From Clostridium sp031626875 (GTDB lineage: Bacteria > Bacillota > Clostridia > Clostridiales > Clostridiaceae): a DNA stretch of 64,000 nt. The position numbers and the translations under genes were made by a program. Positions 1 through 8,467 of the stretch are shown piece after piece (position 1 is the stretch's first letter; every line of letters begins with the position of its first letter). The notes beneath the pieces are model-generated. The model worked only from the letters and a program-made list of their open reading frames with translations, had not been told where the DNA came from and ran no database searches. Location: contig NZ_JANDMF010000018.1 of the NCBI RefSeq assembly GCF_031626875.1, positions 1 to 64,000 of the forward strand. The letters run 5' to 3'.

Positions 1-3
1 TCT

Positions 4-34
4 CAGATTTGTAGAATCTGGGGTTTATTTTTTT
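4..34 (+). terminator. Possible terminator of a gene entering from the left
   Basis: CAGATT (4-9) and AATCTG (15-20) can pair over a 5-nt loop and are followed by GGGG and a T-rich run to about 34. It would end a plus-strand transcript from outside the window. The stem is short, so this is tentative. Confidence 0.4.
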
Positions 35-74
35 CACAAAAATGAGCTGTGCACTAATTATTTAGTGCGACAGC
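33..74 (-). terminator. Rho-independent terminator of the anchored hypothetical gene
   Basis: On the minus strand GCTGT plus CGCACTAA pairs with TTAGTGC plus ACAGC (46-74, one bulged base), followed by a T-rich stretch. It lies about 20 bp beyond the stop codon of the minus-strand gene ending at 94. Confidence 0.75.
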
Positions 75-93
75 CCCTACAATATATTCTATT

Positions 94-678
94 CTATTTA
101 TATTGGCCTATTGAAAATTGTGAAACTTTCCATTCTTTATCAAAAGCAAAGCCGCATTCTACTTTGCTAAAGGTTTTTCCACTTTCTTTAGAATTTTTAT
201 CATTAACAACTCTAACAGTTGCAATAAAATTCACTGCAATTAAACTCTTATCTTCATCTCTTGTAATCTTTGTGTAATTAATATCTTGTAATTTAGATAC
301 ATGTTCATTACTAACTAAATTATCAATTTGTTTTTGAAGTATATCATCAGAGAAATTGATTTTTAAGTTATCATCCATATAATTTACAAAAGTCTTTAAT
401 GTATCTATATTATCTGTTTTATAATCATTGTTTATAGTTAATTTTGCAAGAGTATCAGTCATTTCAACTATTTTGGATTTTTCTTCATCTGTAAATGTTC
501 CACTAAAAGAGGTATCTTTTAATGCTTCCTTAGGATCCTTTGAAGTATATACTACATTTACATCAATAGAATTAGTGGGCTCAGTTCTTGATGAAAAGTT
601 GTAGTAAAAGTAACTTATAATTCCAACAAGTGCAATTAGTATAAATATAATGTTTTTTTTAGTAATTTTTTTCTCCAT
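94..678 (-). CDS. Membrane-anchored extracellular hypothetical protein
   Basis: I do not recognise this 194-residue family. A Lys-rich N-terminus is followed by one hydrophobic segment (about residues 10-27) with no cleavage or lipobox motif, so it is probably an N-terminal anchor with the remaining ~165 residues outside the cell. That part is polar, rich in Asp, Lys, Ser and Thr, and ends in alternating aromatic/hydrophobic strands, resembling small DUF4878- or NTF2-like extracellular domains; this comparison is only an impression. The start at 678 has a GGAGTG ribosome site 8 nt upstream. It is monocistronic with its own terminator at 33-74. Confidence 0.6.
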   Translation of the reverse strand: MEKKITKKNIIFILIALVGIISYFYYNFSSRTEPTNSIDVNVVYTSKDPKEALKDTSFSGTFTDEEKSKIVEMTDTLAKLTINNDYKTDNIDTLKTFVNYMDDNLKINFSDDILQKQIDNLVSNEHVSKLQDINYTKITRDEDKSLIAVNFIATVRVVNDKNSKESGKTFSKVECGFAFDKEWKVSQFSIGQYK

Positions 679-915
679 TTAACTTCACTCCAATTTAATC
701 AAATAGTACATTAGAACAAAAGTTGTCCTAATACACTATGTTTTTTATAAATTTTATCTTTTGTTGTATAGATGTGAATATTTTATATATCCATAGTATC
801 ATTTAGTTTTATAGATGCCAAGTAGTTTTTTGAATAGGTTATCATTTGATAATTTTCAATTCACAATCCAACACTAGCTTGAATATCATGGTAATCGAAA
901 GGAGTTGGCTATAAT

Positions 916-1275
916 ATGGAACAACAACAAAATAATTACAACAATAACTTAGGTAATATGCATGAACAATGTGAAAAATGCATTAGTTTTCATATTACCA
1001 TAACAATGAAAGATGGAAATACATTTGATGGAATAATTGAAAGAGTAGGAAATGACCACGTTGATATGCTAGTTGGTGAGGATGTAATGGAAGAAAATAT
1101 AGGGAATGAACCTAATATGCAACGTCAATATAATTATGGTCGTCCAAGGAGAAGATTTAGAAGATTTAGACGTAGAAGATTTCCACTTGGAGCTTTAGCC
1201 GCATTGTCATTATTAGCATATCCACCATATCCATACTATCCACCATACCCATATTATCCATATTACAATTATTAA
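916..1275 (+). CDS. Small basic Tyr/Pro-tailed protein, probably spore surface
   Basis: This 119-residue protein has three parts. A polar Asn/Gln-rich start is followed by a domain at about residues 22-55 that reads like an Sm-type beta fold (HITITMKDGNTFDGIIERVG). Next come an Arg-rich block (about 76-90, RRRFRRFRRRRF) and a tail built of YPPYPYYP-type repeats. Tyr/Pro-rich tails and low-complexity basic blocks are common in clostridial and bacillus spore coat or exosporium proteins, so a spore-surface role is inferred. The ribosome site GAAAGGAG is well placed and a terminator follows at 1320. The exact family is not identified. Confidence 0.65.
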   Translation: MEQQQNNYNNNLGNMHEQCEKCISFHITITMKDGNTFDGIIERVGNDHVDMLVGEDVMEENIGNEPNMQRQYNYGRPRRRFRRFRRRRFPLGALAALSLLAYPPYPYYPPYPYYPYYNY

Positions 1276-1319
1276 AATAAGAGATAGTTAATAATATACT
1301 TAAGAAGTTATAGATATAT

Positions 1320-1358
1320 ATCCTGTAGCCTACATAGATAGAAGGTTACAGGATTTTT
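1320..1358 (+). terminator. Terminator after the Tyr/Pro-rich protein gene
   Basis: ATCCTGTAGCC (1320-1330) pairs with GGTTACAGGAT (1343-1353) with one G-T wobble, followed by TTTTT. It separates this gene from the convergent histidine kinase gene, whose stop codon starts at 1358. Confidence 0.8.
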
Positions 1359-2566
1359 CAACTAACTTTATTGGGTATTGTTATATGAAATTCTGTACCC
1401 TTTCCAACAGTACTAAAAACATTAATTTTACCTTGATGTTCTTCAACTATACATTTAGCTATAGATAAACCTATACCATATCCTCCTTGATTTCTAGAAC
1501 TAGATTTATTAACTCTATAAAACCTTTCAAAAATTTTATACAGAGAATCTTTAGGGATTCCCTCACCATTATCTTTTACAATTAATTGAAATGTATTTTC
1601 TGCAATCTGCAAATCTACATGAATGTTACCACCAGGTGAAGTATGTTTAATTGCATTATCCATTAGAATGTTAATAAGTTGCTGTATCCTCCCCATGTTT
1701 CCATTAACCACAATATTGGGGGAATAATTAAAGATTAAGTTTAAATCTTTTTTTTCAGCAAGAGGCTTAAAAGATTCATAAACTTGAGATAATATTTTAC
1801 TTATATCAAAGGGGTAAATTGGCATTTGTTCAATACCAGCTCTAGCTAAAAACAGAAGATCCTCAACTAAATTAGTCATTTTTGAAATTTCTCTTTGAAT
1901 ATTATTAAGCCACTTAATCTGGCTTTTTACAGTTTCCTCTTCATTTTCTAATACAATTTCAATATTGGAATTTAATATAGCTAGAGGAGTTCTTAATTCA
2001 TGAGAAGCATCTGATATAAAGTTTTTTTTCTTTTCCCAAGAAATTCTAATGGGTATAATTGCTTTATTTGCAATATAAAAACTTATTATAAATACCAAAA
2101 CTAGACTTATTAGACCAATAACTAAGGAAGTAATAATTAGATAGTTTAAAACATTACTTTCTATGCTATAATCTATAAAAACAATAATAAATCCGTAACT
2201 TTTAGGGGCTTTTAGAAATTTCAGGTGATAATTCTTTGTTGATATGTTTCCTTCTTGTACACCTTTTGAAATAACTATTTTTTTTAATTCTTCAATTTCT
2301 TCATTTGGAATATTAGAGTCAGGAGAGCAATTAAGTGTATTTTCTTCTGAATCTATTTCAATAAAAAAGCAACTTGATAACCCTTTCTCTATATCTGATA
2401 AAATAATTTCTTTTTTTGCAAATTCATTCATAACTAATGAAGCTTTCTTATCCATTGCTAATTTAAGACTAAAGTATAATCCAGAAAAAATCATTATAAG
2501 TACTATTGAAAGAAGTATAACATTCACTAATATTAAATGTATTTTTAATTTTTTAAACATATTCAA
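1358..2566 (-). CDS. Membrane sensor histidine kinase (PhoR/ResE-like)
   Basis: The protein (402 residues) has two transmembrane segments (about 10-33 and 139-166) enclosing a ~105-residue extracellular sensor region. The kinase core then follows in order: the H box FISDASHELRTPLA with phospho-acceptor His189, an N box (ILMDNAIKHT), G1 (DNGEGIP), F box (FERFYRV) and G2 (GYGIGLSIAK). All ATP-binding motifs look intact. It lies 21 bp downstream of an OmpR-type regulator on the same strand, so the two form a two-component system. The annotated start is TTG; an ATG two codons later (2560) is equally possible. The signal is unknown, but the likely target is the divergent glycosylation operon. Confidence 0.93.
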   Translation of the reverse strand: MNMFKKLKIHLILVNVILLSIVLIMIFSGLYFSLKLAMDKKASLVMNEFAKKEIILSDIEKGLSSCFFIEIDSEENTLNCSPDSNIPNEEIEELKKIVISKGVQEGNISTKNYHLKFLKAPKSYGFIIVFIDYSIESNVLNYLIITSLVIGLISLVLVFIISFYIANKAIIPIRISWEKKKNFISDASHELRTPLAILNSNIEIVLENEEETVKSQIKWLNNIQREISKMTNLVEDLLFLARAGIEQMPIYPFDISKILSQVYESFKPLAEKKDLNLIFNYSPNIVVNGNMGRIQQLINILMDNAIKHTSPGGNIHVDLQIAENTFQLIVKDNGEGIPKDSLYKIFERFYRVNKSSSRNQGGYGIGLSIAKCIVEEHQGKINVFSTVGKGTEFHITIPNKVS

Positions 2567-2587
2567 AAAGACCTTTCTCTCAATTCA

Positions 2588-3262
2588 TTAAGTTTCTTTT
2601 AAACAATAACCACTTCCTCGAATTGTTTCAATGATAAATCCACAATTTATAGAGCAAAGTTTTTTTCTAAGATAAGATATATAAACCTCAATATTATTTA
2701 ATTCTATTGAGGATTGAAATCCCCAAATCCTATCTAGTAAGTGCTCTCTAGTTATAACAATATCTTTATTTTTAATCATGATTTCTAAAATTTGAGATTC
2801 TTTTGAGGAAAGTTTTATTAGTTCGTCTTCAATTGTAAGTTCTCCTTTTAGTGGGCTAAAAATAGTTAGACCAACTTTAAGTTCTTCGTTATCTATTTTA
2901 TCAGTTTGACGCCTTCCTAATGCCCTAACTCTTGCTAACAATTCAGCTTTAGAAAATGGTTTAACAAGATAATCATCAGCTCCACTATCTAGTCCTTCAA
3001 CTCTATCTTCAATAGAATCTTTGGCAGTAAGAATAAGGATAGGAGTTAAAATTTTCTCGTTACGCAATTGTTTTAAGACTTCAAGACCATCTTTTCCTGG
3101 AAGCATACGATCAAGTATAATCAAGTTATAAGTGGCACTCTTTGCCATATTTTCCCCATCTATGCCATTGAATGCAGTGTCTACAATGTAGTTATTTTTC
3201 TTTAAAGTATAAACAAGTGCCTCTGAAAGAGGTATTTCATCTTCTATAAGTAAAATTTTCAT
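2588..3262 (-). CDS. OmpR/PhoB-family response regulator
   Basis: This 224-residue protein has a receiver domain with the acidic pocket ED at 8-9, phospho-acceptor Asp51 (LIILDRMLPG), Thr79 and Lys101 (YLVKPF). A winged-helix DNA-binding domain follows, ending in the typical RGSGYCL wing. It precedes the cognate kinase gene in the same operon and is divergent from the GT2 gene at 3414. The intergenic region carries four 11-bp-spaced TTAANA-like half-sites, the arrangement used by PhoB/PhoP-type regulators, so it probably controls the glycosylation operon and perhaps itself. Confidence 0.95.
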   Translation of the reverse strand: MKILLIEDEIPLSEALVYTLKKNNYIVDTAFNGIDGENMAKSATYNLIILDRMLPGKDGLEVLKQLRNEKILTPILILTAKDSIEDRVEGLDSGADDYLVKPFSKAELLARVRALGRRQTDKIDNEELKVGLTIFSPLKGELTIEDELIKLSSKESQILEIMIKNKDIVITREHLLDRIWGFQSSIELNNIEVYISYLRKKLCSINCGFIIETIRGSGYCLKET

Positions 3263-3321
3263 CTATAAATTATTCCTTTCGTCAGTATTAACTAATATTA
3301 TACAGTAAAGGCAAAAAAATA

Positions 3322-3360
3322 TTAACAGAAAGTTAATAATTTTTTTAAGAAAAGATTAAG
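3322..3360 (+). promoter_or_regulatory. Four-repeat PhoB/PhoP-type response regulator box
   Basis: Hexamers TTAACA (3322), TTAATA (3333), TTTAAG (3344) and ATTAAG (3355) start exactly 11 bp apart, one helical turn, as in direct-repeat boxes of OmpR-family regulators. The last copy sits 10 bp upstream of a TAGAAT -10-like hexamer (3371-3376), taking the place of a -35 element. The adjacent regulator gene (2588-3262) is the obvious candidate ligand; binding is inferred. Confidence 0.55.
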
Positions 3361-3413
3361 ACAATAACTTTAGAATTTTGAGTAGAAAATAAATAAAGGA
3401 AAGGATGATATTT

Positions 3414-4352
3414 ATGAATGATAAATCCATTCAATACTCTGTAGTAGTTCCACTTTATAATGAAGAATTAGTAGTAAGTGAATCATATAAGAGGCTTAAA
3501 GAAGTAATGGATTCAACAAATGAAGAATATGAGATTATCTTCGTAAATGATGGTAGTAAGGATAAGACAGCAGAATTAACAAAGGATATATGTAGCAAAG
3601 ATAGTAGAATCAAATTTATTAGCTTTTCAAGAAATTTTGGACATCAATTAGCTATAACTGCAGGAATGGATAATTCTTCTGGTAAAGCAGTTATAGTAAT
3701 AGATGCAGATCTTCAGGACCCACCAGAAGTAATGTTAGAAATGATTAAAAAGTGGAAAGAAGGGTATGAAGTTGTTTATGGAAAGAGAATAAAGAGGAAA
3801 GGAGAAACCTTTTTTAAAAAAGTTACAGCAAAAATATTTTACAGAACTCTTAGTAGTATGACTGATATTGACATCCCTGTAGATACAGGAGATTTTAGGC
3901 TTATTGATAGGAAAGTATGTGATGCACTAAAAAAAGTTCCGGAAAGGAATAGGTATGTACGTGGGCTTGTTAGTTGGTTAGGGTTTAAACAAGCTGGAGT
4001 TGAATTTATTAGAGAAGATAGATTTGCGGGAGAAACAAAATATCCTTTAAAGAAAATGATTAAATTTGCTACAGATGCCATTACCTCATTTTCATATAAG
4101 CCACTTAAAATAGGTACTTATTTAGGAGGATTAGTGTCAGCATTTAGTTTTTTGTATTTATTATTCATACTTTTTCAAAAAATGTTTACAAACTCTACTG
4201 TGCCAGGATGGACTTCTATTATAGGGATATCTTTATTTTTTAATGGAGTAATGTTTATGATGCTTGGAATAATTGGAGAATATGTAGGTCGCATCTATGA
4301 TGAAGCTAAAGGTAGGCCTCTTTACATAATAGGAGAAAAGAAGGGGTTTTAA
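3414..4352 (+). CDS. GtrB-like family 2 glycosyltransferase (polyisoprenyl-phosphate sugar synthase)
   Basis: The N-terminal GT-A domain shows VVPLYNEE, FVNDGSKD, and the catalytic DADLQDPPE motif near residue 100, typical of dolichol/undecaprenyl-phosphate glucosyl- or mannosyltransferases. Two C-terminal membrane spans (about 235-255 and 270-292) follow, as in GtrB/YkcC. It is expected to load a sugar from a nucleotide donor onto undecaprenyl phosphate at the inner membrane face. An in-frame ATG lies at 3405, but the AAAGGA site ending at 3404 is correctly spaced only for the ATG at 3414. The stop codon overlaps the start of the GtrA gene by one base, so the two are translationally coupled. 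Confidence 0.9.
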   Translation: MNDKSIQYSVVVPLYNEELVVSESYKRLKEVMDSTNEEYEIIFVNDGSKDKTAELTKDICSKDSRIKFISFSRNFGHQLAITAGMDNSSGKAVIVIDADLQDPPEVMLEMIKKWKEGYEVVYGKRIKRKGETFFKKVTAKIFYRTLSSMTDIDIPVDTGDFRLIDRKVCDALKKVPERNRYVRGLVSWLGFKQAGVEFIREDRFAGETKYPLKKMIKFATDAITSFSYKPLKIGTYLGGLVSAFSFLYLLFILFQKMFTNSTVPGWTSIIGISLFFNGVMFMMLGIIGEYVGRIYDEAKGRPLYIIGEKKGF

Positions 4353-4786
4353 TGGAAAAATCAAAAATTAAAATAATAAATAGGGGTATAGATTATATTT
4401 TTAATGGAAAACTAAAGCAAATAATTAGGTTTTCTTTTGTAGGTGTAATGAATACTTTGGTAGATTTTGTTATGTTTTCATTATTTAATGGACTTTTAGG
4501 TGTTAATTATACATTCAGTCAAATTATAGGATATAGCTCAGGGGTTATTAATAGCTATATATTTAATAAGAAATGGACATTTTCAAGTAAGAATAGAAAA
4601 CAAAAAACTAATATAGAATTAATTAAATTCGTAATAGTGAATTTATGTTCTCTTATCATTACATTAGTAGTAATGAATATGTTAATTTCAAATTTTGGGG
4701 TTAATGTGTATTTATCAAAAGTAATAGTTATGTTTATTGCTCAAGTAGTGAACTTTTTGTCATATAAGATTTTGGTATTTAATTAG
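4352..4786 (+). CDS. GtrA-family polyisoprenyl-linked sugar flippase
   Basis: This 144-residue protein has four hydrophobic segments and the GtrA-family features: RFSFVGVMNTLVDF near the start and a NSYIFNKKWTF segment in the middle. GtrA proteins are thought to move undecaprenyl-phosphate-linked sugars across the membrane. The gene overlaps the upstream GtrB-like gene by one base and lies 17 bp before the GT39 gene, making a synthesis-flip-transfer set. Confidence 0.9.
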   Translation: MEKSKIKIINRGIDYIFNGKLKQIIRFSFVGVMNTLVDFVMFSLFNGLLGVNYTFSQIIGYSSGVINSYIFNKKWTFSSKNRKQKTNIELIKFVIVNLCSLIITLVVMNMLISNFGVNVYLSKVIVMFIAQVVNFLSYKILVFN

Positions 4787-4803
4787 AAATTGGAGGAGAA
4801 AGA

Positions 4804-6843
4804 ATGAATAAATTTAAATTAAATAAAGAAAGGATTGGATTGATTCTAATTTTAATTTTATCTGCTATATTAAATTTAGTAAACTTAAATATTCAAGGTT
4901 ATTCAAATGAGTATTATTCAGCTGGAGTCAAAAGTATGCTAAATAGCTTTAAAAATTTCTTTTTTGTGTCATTTGATCCAACAGGTTTTGTAAGTTTGGA
5001 CAAGCCACCAGTAGGATTCTGGATGCAAGCAATTTCAGCTAAAATATTTGGCTTTAATGGTTGGAGTATAATACTTCCACAAGCTATTGCTGGGGTTATT
5101 TCTGTAGGACTTTTATATTGTATTGTAAAAAAATACTTTGGAGGCATGGCAGGACTTATTTCGGCATTATGCCTTGCAATAACTCCAATTTTTGTTGCAA
5201 CAAGTAGAAATAATAATGTTGATATTCAATTAGTTTTGGTATTATTAGTTGCCAGTTACTTCTTTTTTAAGGCAATTGAAAGTGAGAAACTTAAACATTT
5301 AATAATATGTATAATATGTGTTGGTATTGGCTTTAATATAAAAATGTTAGAAGCATATTTGATATGTCCAGCAATTTACTTTACATATTTAATTGCATCT
5401 AAGATTGAATTTAAAAAGAGAATTATTAATCTTGTTATTTGCTCTTTTGTGCTTGTTGCTGTATCACTATCTTGGGCTATTATTGTAGATTTGATGCCAG
5501 CATCAGAAAGACCATATGTAGGAAGTAGTTCTACCAATTCAGAAATTCAACTTATAGTTGGACATAATGGAGTAGAGCGAGTTAGTAGTAATTCAAACAT
5601 GATGTCTCAAGCTATAAAAGGAATGCAAGGTATGCTTAAAAAGGCTGGAATGAAGACAACTAGTTTTGGTGGAGGTGAACCTGGAATAACCAGATTATTT
5701 TCAGCTCAAAATAGTCAATTGCCTGATCAGATTAGTTGGCTTTTACCATTTGCCATATTTGGATTCATAGCAGCTGCTTTAAAGGAAAAATTAAAGAAAC
5801 CTTTTGATAATGAAAGAAAACTATCGATAGTATTTTGGATAACTTATCTTGTTCCACAATCCATTTATTTTAGTATTACAAGTGGTACATTTGAACCATA
5901 TTACTTAACTATGATGGCAGTGCCAATTGCAGCTTTAGTTGGGATTGGAATTAAGTATATGATAGAACTTTACAAGGGAAATACATGGATGAGTTATATT
6001 TTACCAGTTGCCTTTATCATAGATGGCATTTTGGAGCTAGTAATACTTTCAGCATATTTAGATATTTCAAATGTTACCAAAGTATTGATGATAGCAATCA
6101 TGTTGTTAAGTTTTGGAAGTGCGATTTTTCTTATTGTTAACAAAATAAAAAATAAAGTAAATATAGATCTTGGAAATGAAATTAATTTAAAAAAAGCATC
6201 AATAACTTTAGGATTAATAGGGCTTTTAATTACACCAACTGTTTGGTCAGGAACTACTTTAGTTTATAAGATGTTCGGGAGTGCTCCATCAGCAGGATTA
6301 CAACTTAGAAAAAATGCAGAAAGTAAGATGATGAGTTCTATAATGAACATGGTAACTGGAAGTGCAGATGAAAATACATTTAAGCTTATAAGTTATCTTG
6401 AAGCTAATAAAGGAAATGAAAAATATTTGCTTGTTAGTTCCAGAACATCAGAAGTGTCAAGTATTATACTTAATACAAATGAGTCTGTTATGGCTTTAGG
6501 TGGATATATGGGAACTGATAAGATTATTACCTTAGATGAATTTAAACAAAAGGTTAAGGATGGAGAAGTTAGATTTGTCATTACTGATGGAATGAGTAAT
6601 ATAAAAGCTGGAAATAAAGAAACTTCTAGTAATACTGATATGTCAAAAAAAGCGGTGATGTCTTTAGGGGGAATGGAAAAGTCTAGTAACACTGAAATAG
6701 TAAATTGGGTTAAAGAAAATGGACAACTTGTAAATCAAAATAAGTGGTCTAATTCTACAGAGAAAGGTAAGGAAGGTTCTCAAGGGGCTATAATGGCAGG
6801 GTCTAAAGAGCTTTATGACTTAAAAGATTGTATAATTAATTAA
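4804..6843 (+). CDS. GT39/ArnT-like membrane glycosyltransferase (copy 1)
   Basis: This 679-residue polytopic protein has a first extracellular loop containing YYSAGVKSML and FVSLDKPPVGFW, the acidic DKPP motif of PMT/ArnT-type transferases using lipid-linked sugars (Bacillus YkcB type). About a dozen transmembrane segments run to residue ~490, followed by an outside-facing C-terminal domain (about 500-679). With the upstream GtrB/GtrA genes it should transfer the flipped sugar to a surface polymer or protein. A paralogue of 655 residues lies at 9826-11793. The start is supported by GGAGGAG. The acceptor cannot be read from the sequence. Confidence 0.88.
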   Translation: MNKFKLNKERIGLILILILSAILNLVNLNIQGYSNEYYSAGVKSMLNSFKNFFFVSFDPTGFVSLDKPPVGFWMQAISAKIFGFNGWSIILPQAIAGVISVGLLYCIVKKYFGGMAGLISALCLAITPIFVATSRNNNVDIQLVLVLLVASYFFFKAIESEKLKHLIICIICVGIGFNIKMLEAYLICPAIYFTYLIASKIEFKKRIINLVICSFVLVAVSLSWAIIVDLMPASERPYVGSSSTNSEIQLIVGHNGVERVSSNSNMMSQAIKGMQGMLKKAGMKTTSFGGGEPGITRLFSAQNSQLPDQISWLLPFAIFGFIAAALKEKLKKPFDNERKLSIVFWITYLVPQSIYFSITSGTFEPYYLTMMAVPIAALVGIGIKYMIELYKGNTWMSYILPVAFIIDGILELVILSAYLDISNVTKVLMIAIMLLSFGSAIFLIVNKIKNKVNIDLGNEINLKKASITLGLIGLLITPTVWSGTTLVYKMFGSAPSAGLQLRKNAESKMMSSIMNMVTGSADENTFKLISYLEANKGNEKYLLVSSRTSEVSSIILNTNESVMALGGYMGTDKIITLDEFKQKVKDGEVRFVITDGMSNIKAGNKETSSNTDMSKKAVMSLGGMEKSSNTEIVNWVKENGQLVNQNKWSNSTEKGKEGSQGAIMAGSKELYDLKDCIIN

Positions 6844-6868
6844 CTTTAATAAAGAGGAGTGGTGCCAT

Positions 6869-7726
6869 ATGAAAGTAAGAAAAGCAGTAATTCCTGCAGC
6901 TGGTCTAGGTACAAGGTTTTTGCCAGCTACAAAAGCACAACCAAAGGAAATGTTACCTATAGTAGATAAACCAACAATACAGTATATAGTAGAAGAAGCT
7001 GTTGCATCTGGTATAGAAGAAATATTGATAATTACAGGAAGAAGTAAAAGAGCTATAGAAGATCACTTTGATAAATCAGTAGAACTTGAAAATGAACTTG
7101 AAAGCAAGGATAAAGAAGAGTTACTTAAATTAGTAAAAAATATAAGTAATCTAGCTGATATATATTATATTCGGCAAAAAGAACCAAAAGGCCTTGGGCA
7201 TGCTGTAAGTCTTGCAAAGACTTTTATTGGGAATGAACCTTTTGCAGTAATGCTTGGAGATGACATAGTAGATAGTGAAACTCCATGTCTTAAGCAACTT
7301 ATGAACTGTTATGATGAATATAAAACTACAATATTAGGAGTTCAACCAGTTGATAAGGAAAATGTGGATAAGTATGGAATAGTAGATGGTGTTGAGATTG
7401 AAAATGAAGTTTATAAGGTGAAAGATATGATAGAAAAACCTAGAATTGAAGAAGCACCAACTAATATAGCTATTTTGGGAAGATATATAATAACACCTAA
7501 TATATTTAATGTGCTTGAAAAGATTGAACCTGGAAAGGGAGGAGAAATACAATTAACTGATGCTTTAAAAGAATTAGCTAAAAAAGAAGCTGTATATGCT
7601 CACTGTTTTGAAGGAAAAAGATATGATGTTGGAGATAAGTTTGGATTTATACAAGCTACTATAGATTATGCTTTAAAGAGAGTAGAATTAAGAGAAAAAC
7701 TTATTTCATATATTTCAACAATTTAA
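6869..7726 (+). CDS. galU: UTP-glucose-1-phosphate uridylyltransferase
   Basis: The N-terminal nucleotide-binding signature AAGLGTRFLPATKAQPKEMLP is diagnostic for GalU-type pyrophosphorylases, and KPTIQYIVEE, LGDD and ELTDAL-like family motifs follow (seen here as GGEIQLTDAL). Length (285 residues) fits the bacterial enzyme. It makes UDP-glucose from glucose-1-phosphate and UTP. Lying 25 bp after the GT39 gene, it probably supplies the donor for the GtrB-like enzyme. GAGGAG precedes the start and a bidirectional terminator follows. Confidence 0.95.
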   Translation: MKVRKAVIPAAGLGTRFLPATKAQPKEMLPIVDKPTIQYIVEEAVASGIEEILIITGRSKRAIEDHFDKSVELENELESKDKEELLKLVKNISNLADIYYIRQKEPKGLGHAVSLAKTFIGNEPFAVMLGDDIVDSETPCLKQLMNCYDEYKTTILGVQPVDKENVDKYGIVDGVEIENEVYKVKDMIEKPRIEEAPTNIAILGRYIITPNIFNVLEKIEPGKGGEIQLTDALKELAKKEAVYAHCFEGKRYDVGDKFGFIQATIDYALKRVELREKLISYISTI

Positions 7727-7736
7727 TTTGAAAAAG

Positions 7737-7770
7737 ACATTCCTAGAGTAATACTTTAGGAATGTTTTTT
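7737..7770. terminator. Bidirectional terminator between galU and the TetR gene
   Basis: ACATTCCTA (7737-7745) pairs perfectly with TAGGAATGT (7757-7765), followed by T6 on the plus strand and by CTTTTTC on the minus strand. It serves the convergent galU and TetR-type genes. Confidence 0.85.
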
Positions 7771-7790
7771 ACATATTTACTTACATTACC

Positions 7791-8354
7791 TTAACTGCCA
7801 ATTGTTCTTCCTGCAATATATAAAATTAATTTTGCTTCTTCTTCTGGTGGTTTCAAGCAATCTGAGAAAATCCATTCTTTAAGAAGTCTTACTGTTCCGT
7901 GCTGAACAAAGGAAGCAATTGCCTTCTTGTCATCCAAATCAAGATCTTCTGGAAGATGCTTAATAACCATCTCATCAAACTGTGGAAGTGAAATTTTGAT
8001 GTGGGTAATTAGGTCATAATTATCTTGATCCAACACAAGCTTTGCAAATTCAAGATGGTCTTTAATATATTGTAGAACCTTGGTCAAACATTCATAGAAA
8101 TCTTTACCTGCTGCAATATCATTTATAACGGCAAATGAGGTATTTTGTATGTACATTTCAGCAATTTCGTTTAATACATCATATTGACTACCATAGTGGT
8201 TATAGAACGTAGTACGATTAATTCCTGCAACTTGGCATAATTCTCGTATTGATATTTTTCTAATGTTATGTATTTTTAACATTTCTAATAAAGCCTCACG
8301 AATCAAGCGTTTTGTTAGCATGACCCTTTGATTGATATTATTCTTTTCTGACAT
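7791..8354 (-). CDS. TetR-family transcriptional regulator
   Basis: This 187-residue protein has an N-terminal helix-turn-helix (about residues 12-60, with the TetR-typical RELCQVAGINRTTFYNHYGSQYDVL) and a divergent C-terminal ligand domain of the TetR_C_8 kind, which is common in Firmicutes. It is divergent from the anchored isomerase-like gene at 8468, and a 28-bp inverted repeat lies between them, so it probably represses that gene and itself. Ligand unknown. Confidence 0.92.
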   Translation of the reverse strand: MSEKNNINQRVMLTKRLIREALLEMLKIHNIRKISIRELCQVAGINRTTFYNHYGSQYDVLNEIAEMYIQNTSFAVINDIAAGKDFYECLTKVLQYIKDHLEFAKLVLDQDNYDLITHIKISLPQFDEMVIKHLPEDLDLDDKKAIASFVQHGTVRLLKEWIFSDCLKPPEEEAKLILYIAGRTIGS

Positions 8355-8385
8355 AGCTCCTCCATTGAATTCGACACTTTTAAAT

Positions 8386-8413
8386 CATCTGTCGGTTGTA
8401 AAATCGACAGATG
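8386..8413. promoter_or_regulatory. Palindromic operator for the TetR-type regulator
   Basis: CATCTGTCG (8386-8394) and CGACAGATG (8405-8413) are perfect 9-bp inverted arms separated by 10 bp, inside the divergent intergenic region. The arm length and spacing suit a TetR dimer pair. Confidence 0.65.
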
Positions 8414-8467
8414 TTGATATCATTATAGAGTACTTATGAAATAAGTCAATGAAAAGGGGATGTGAAA

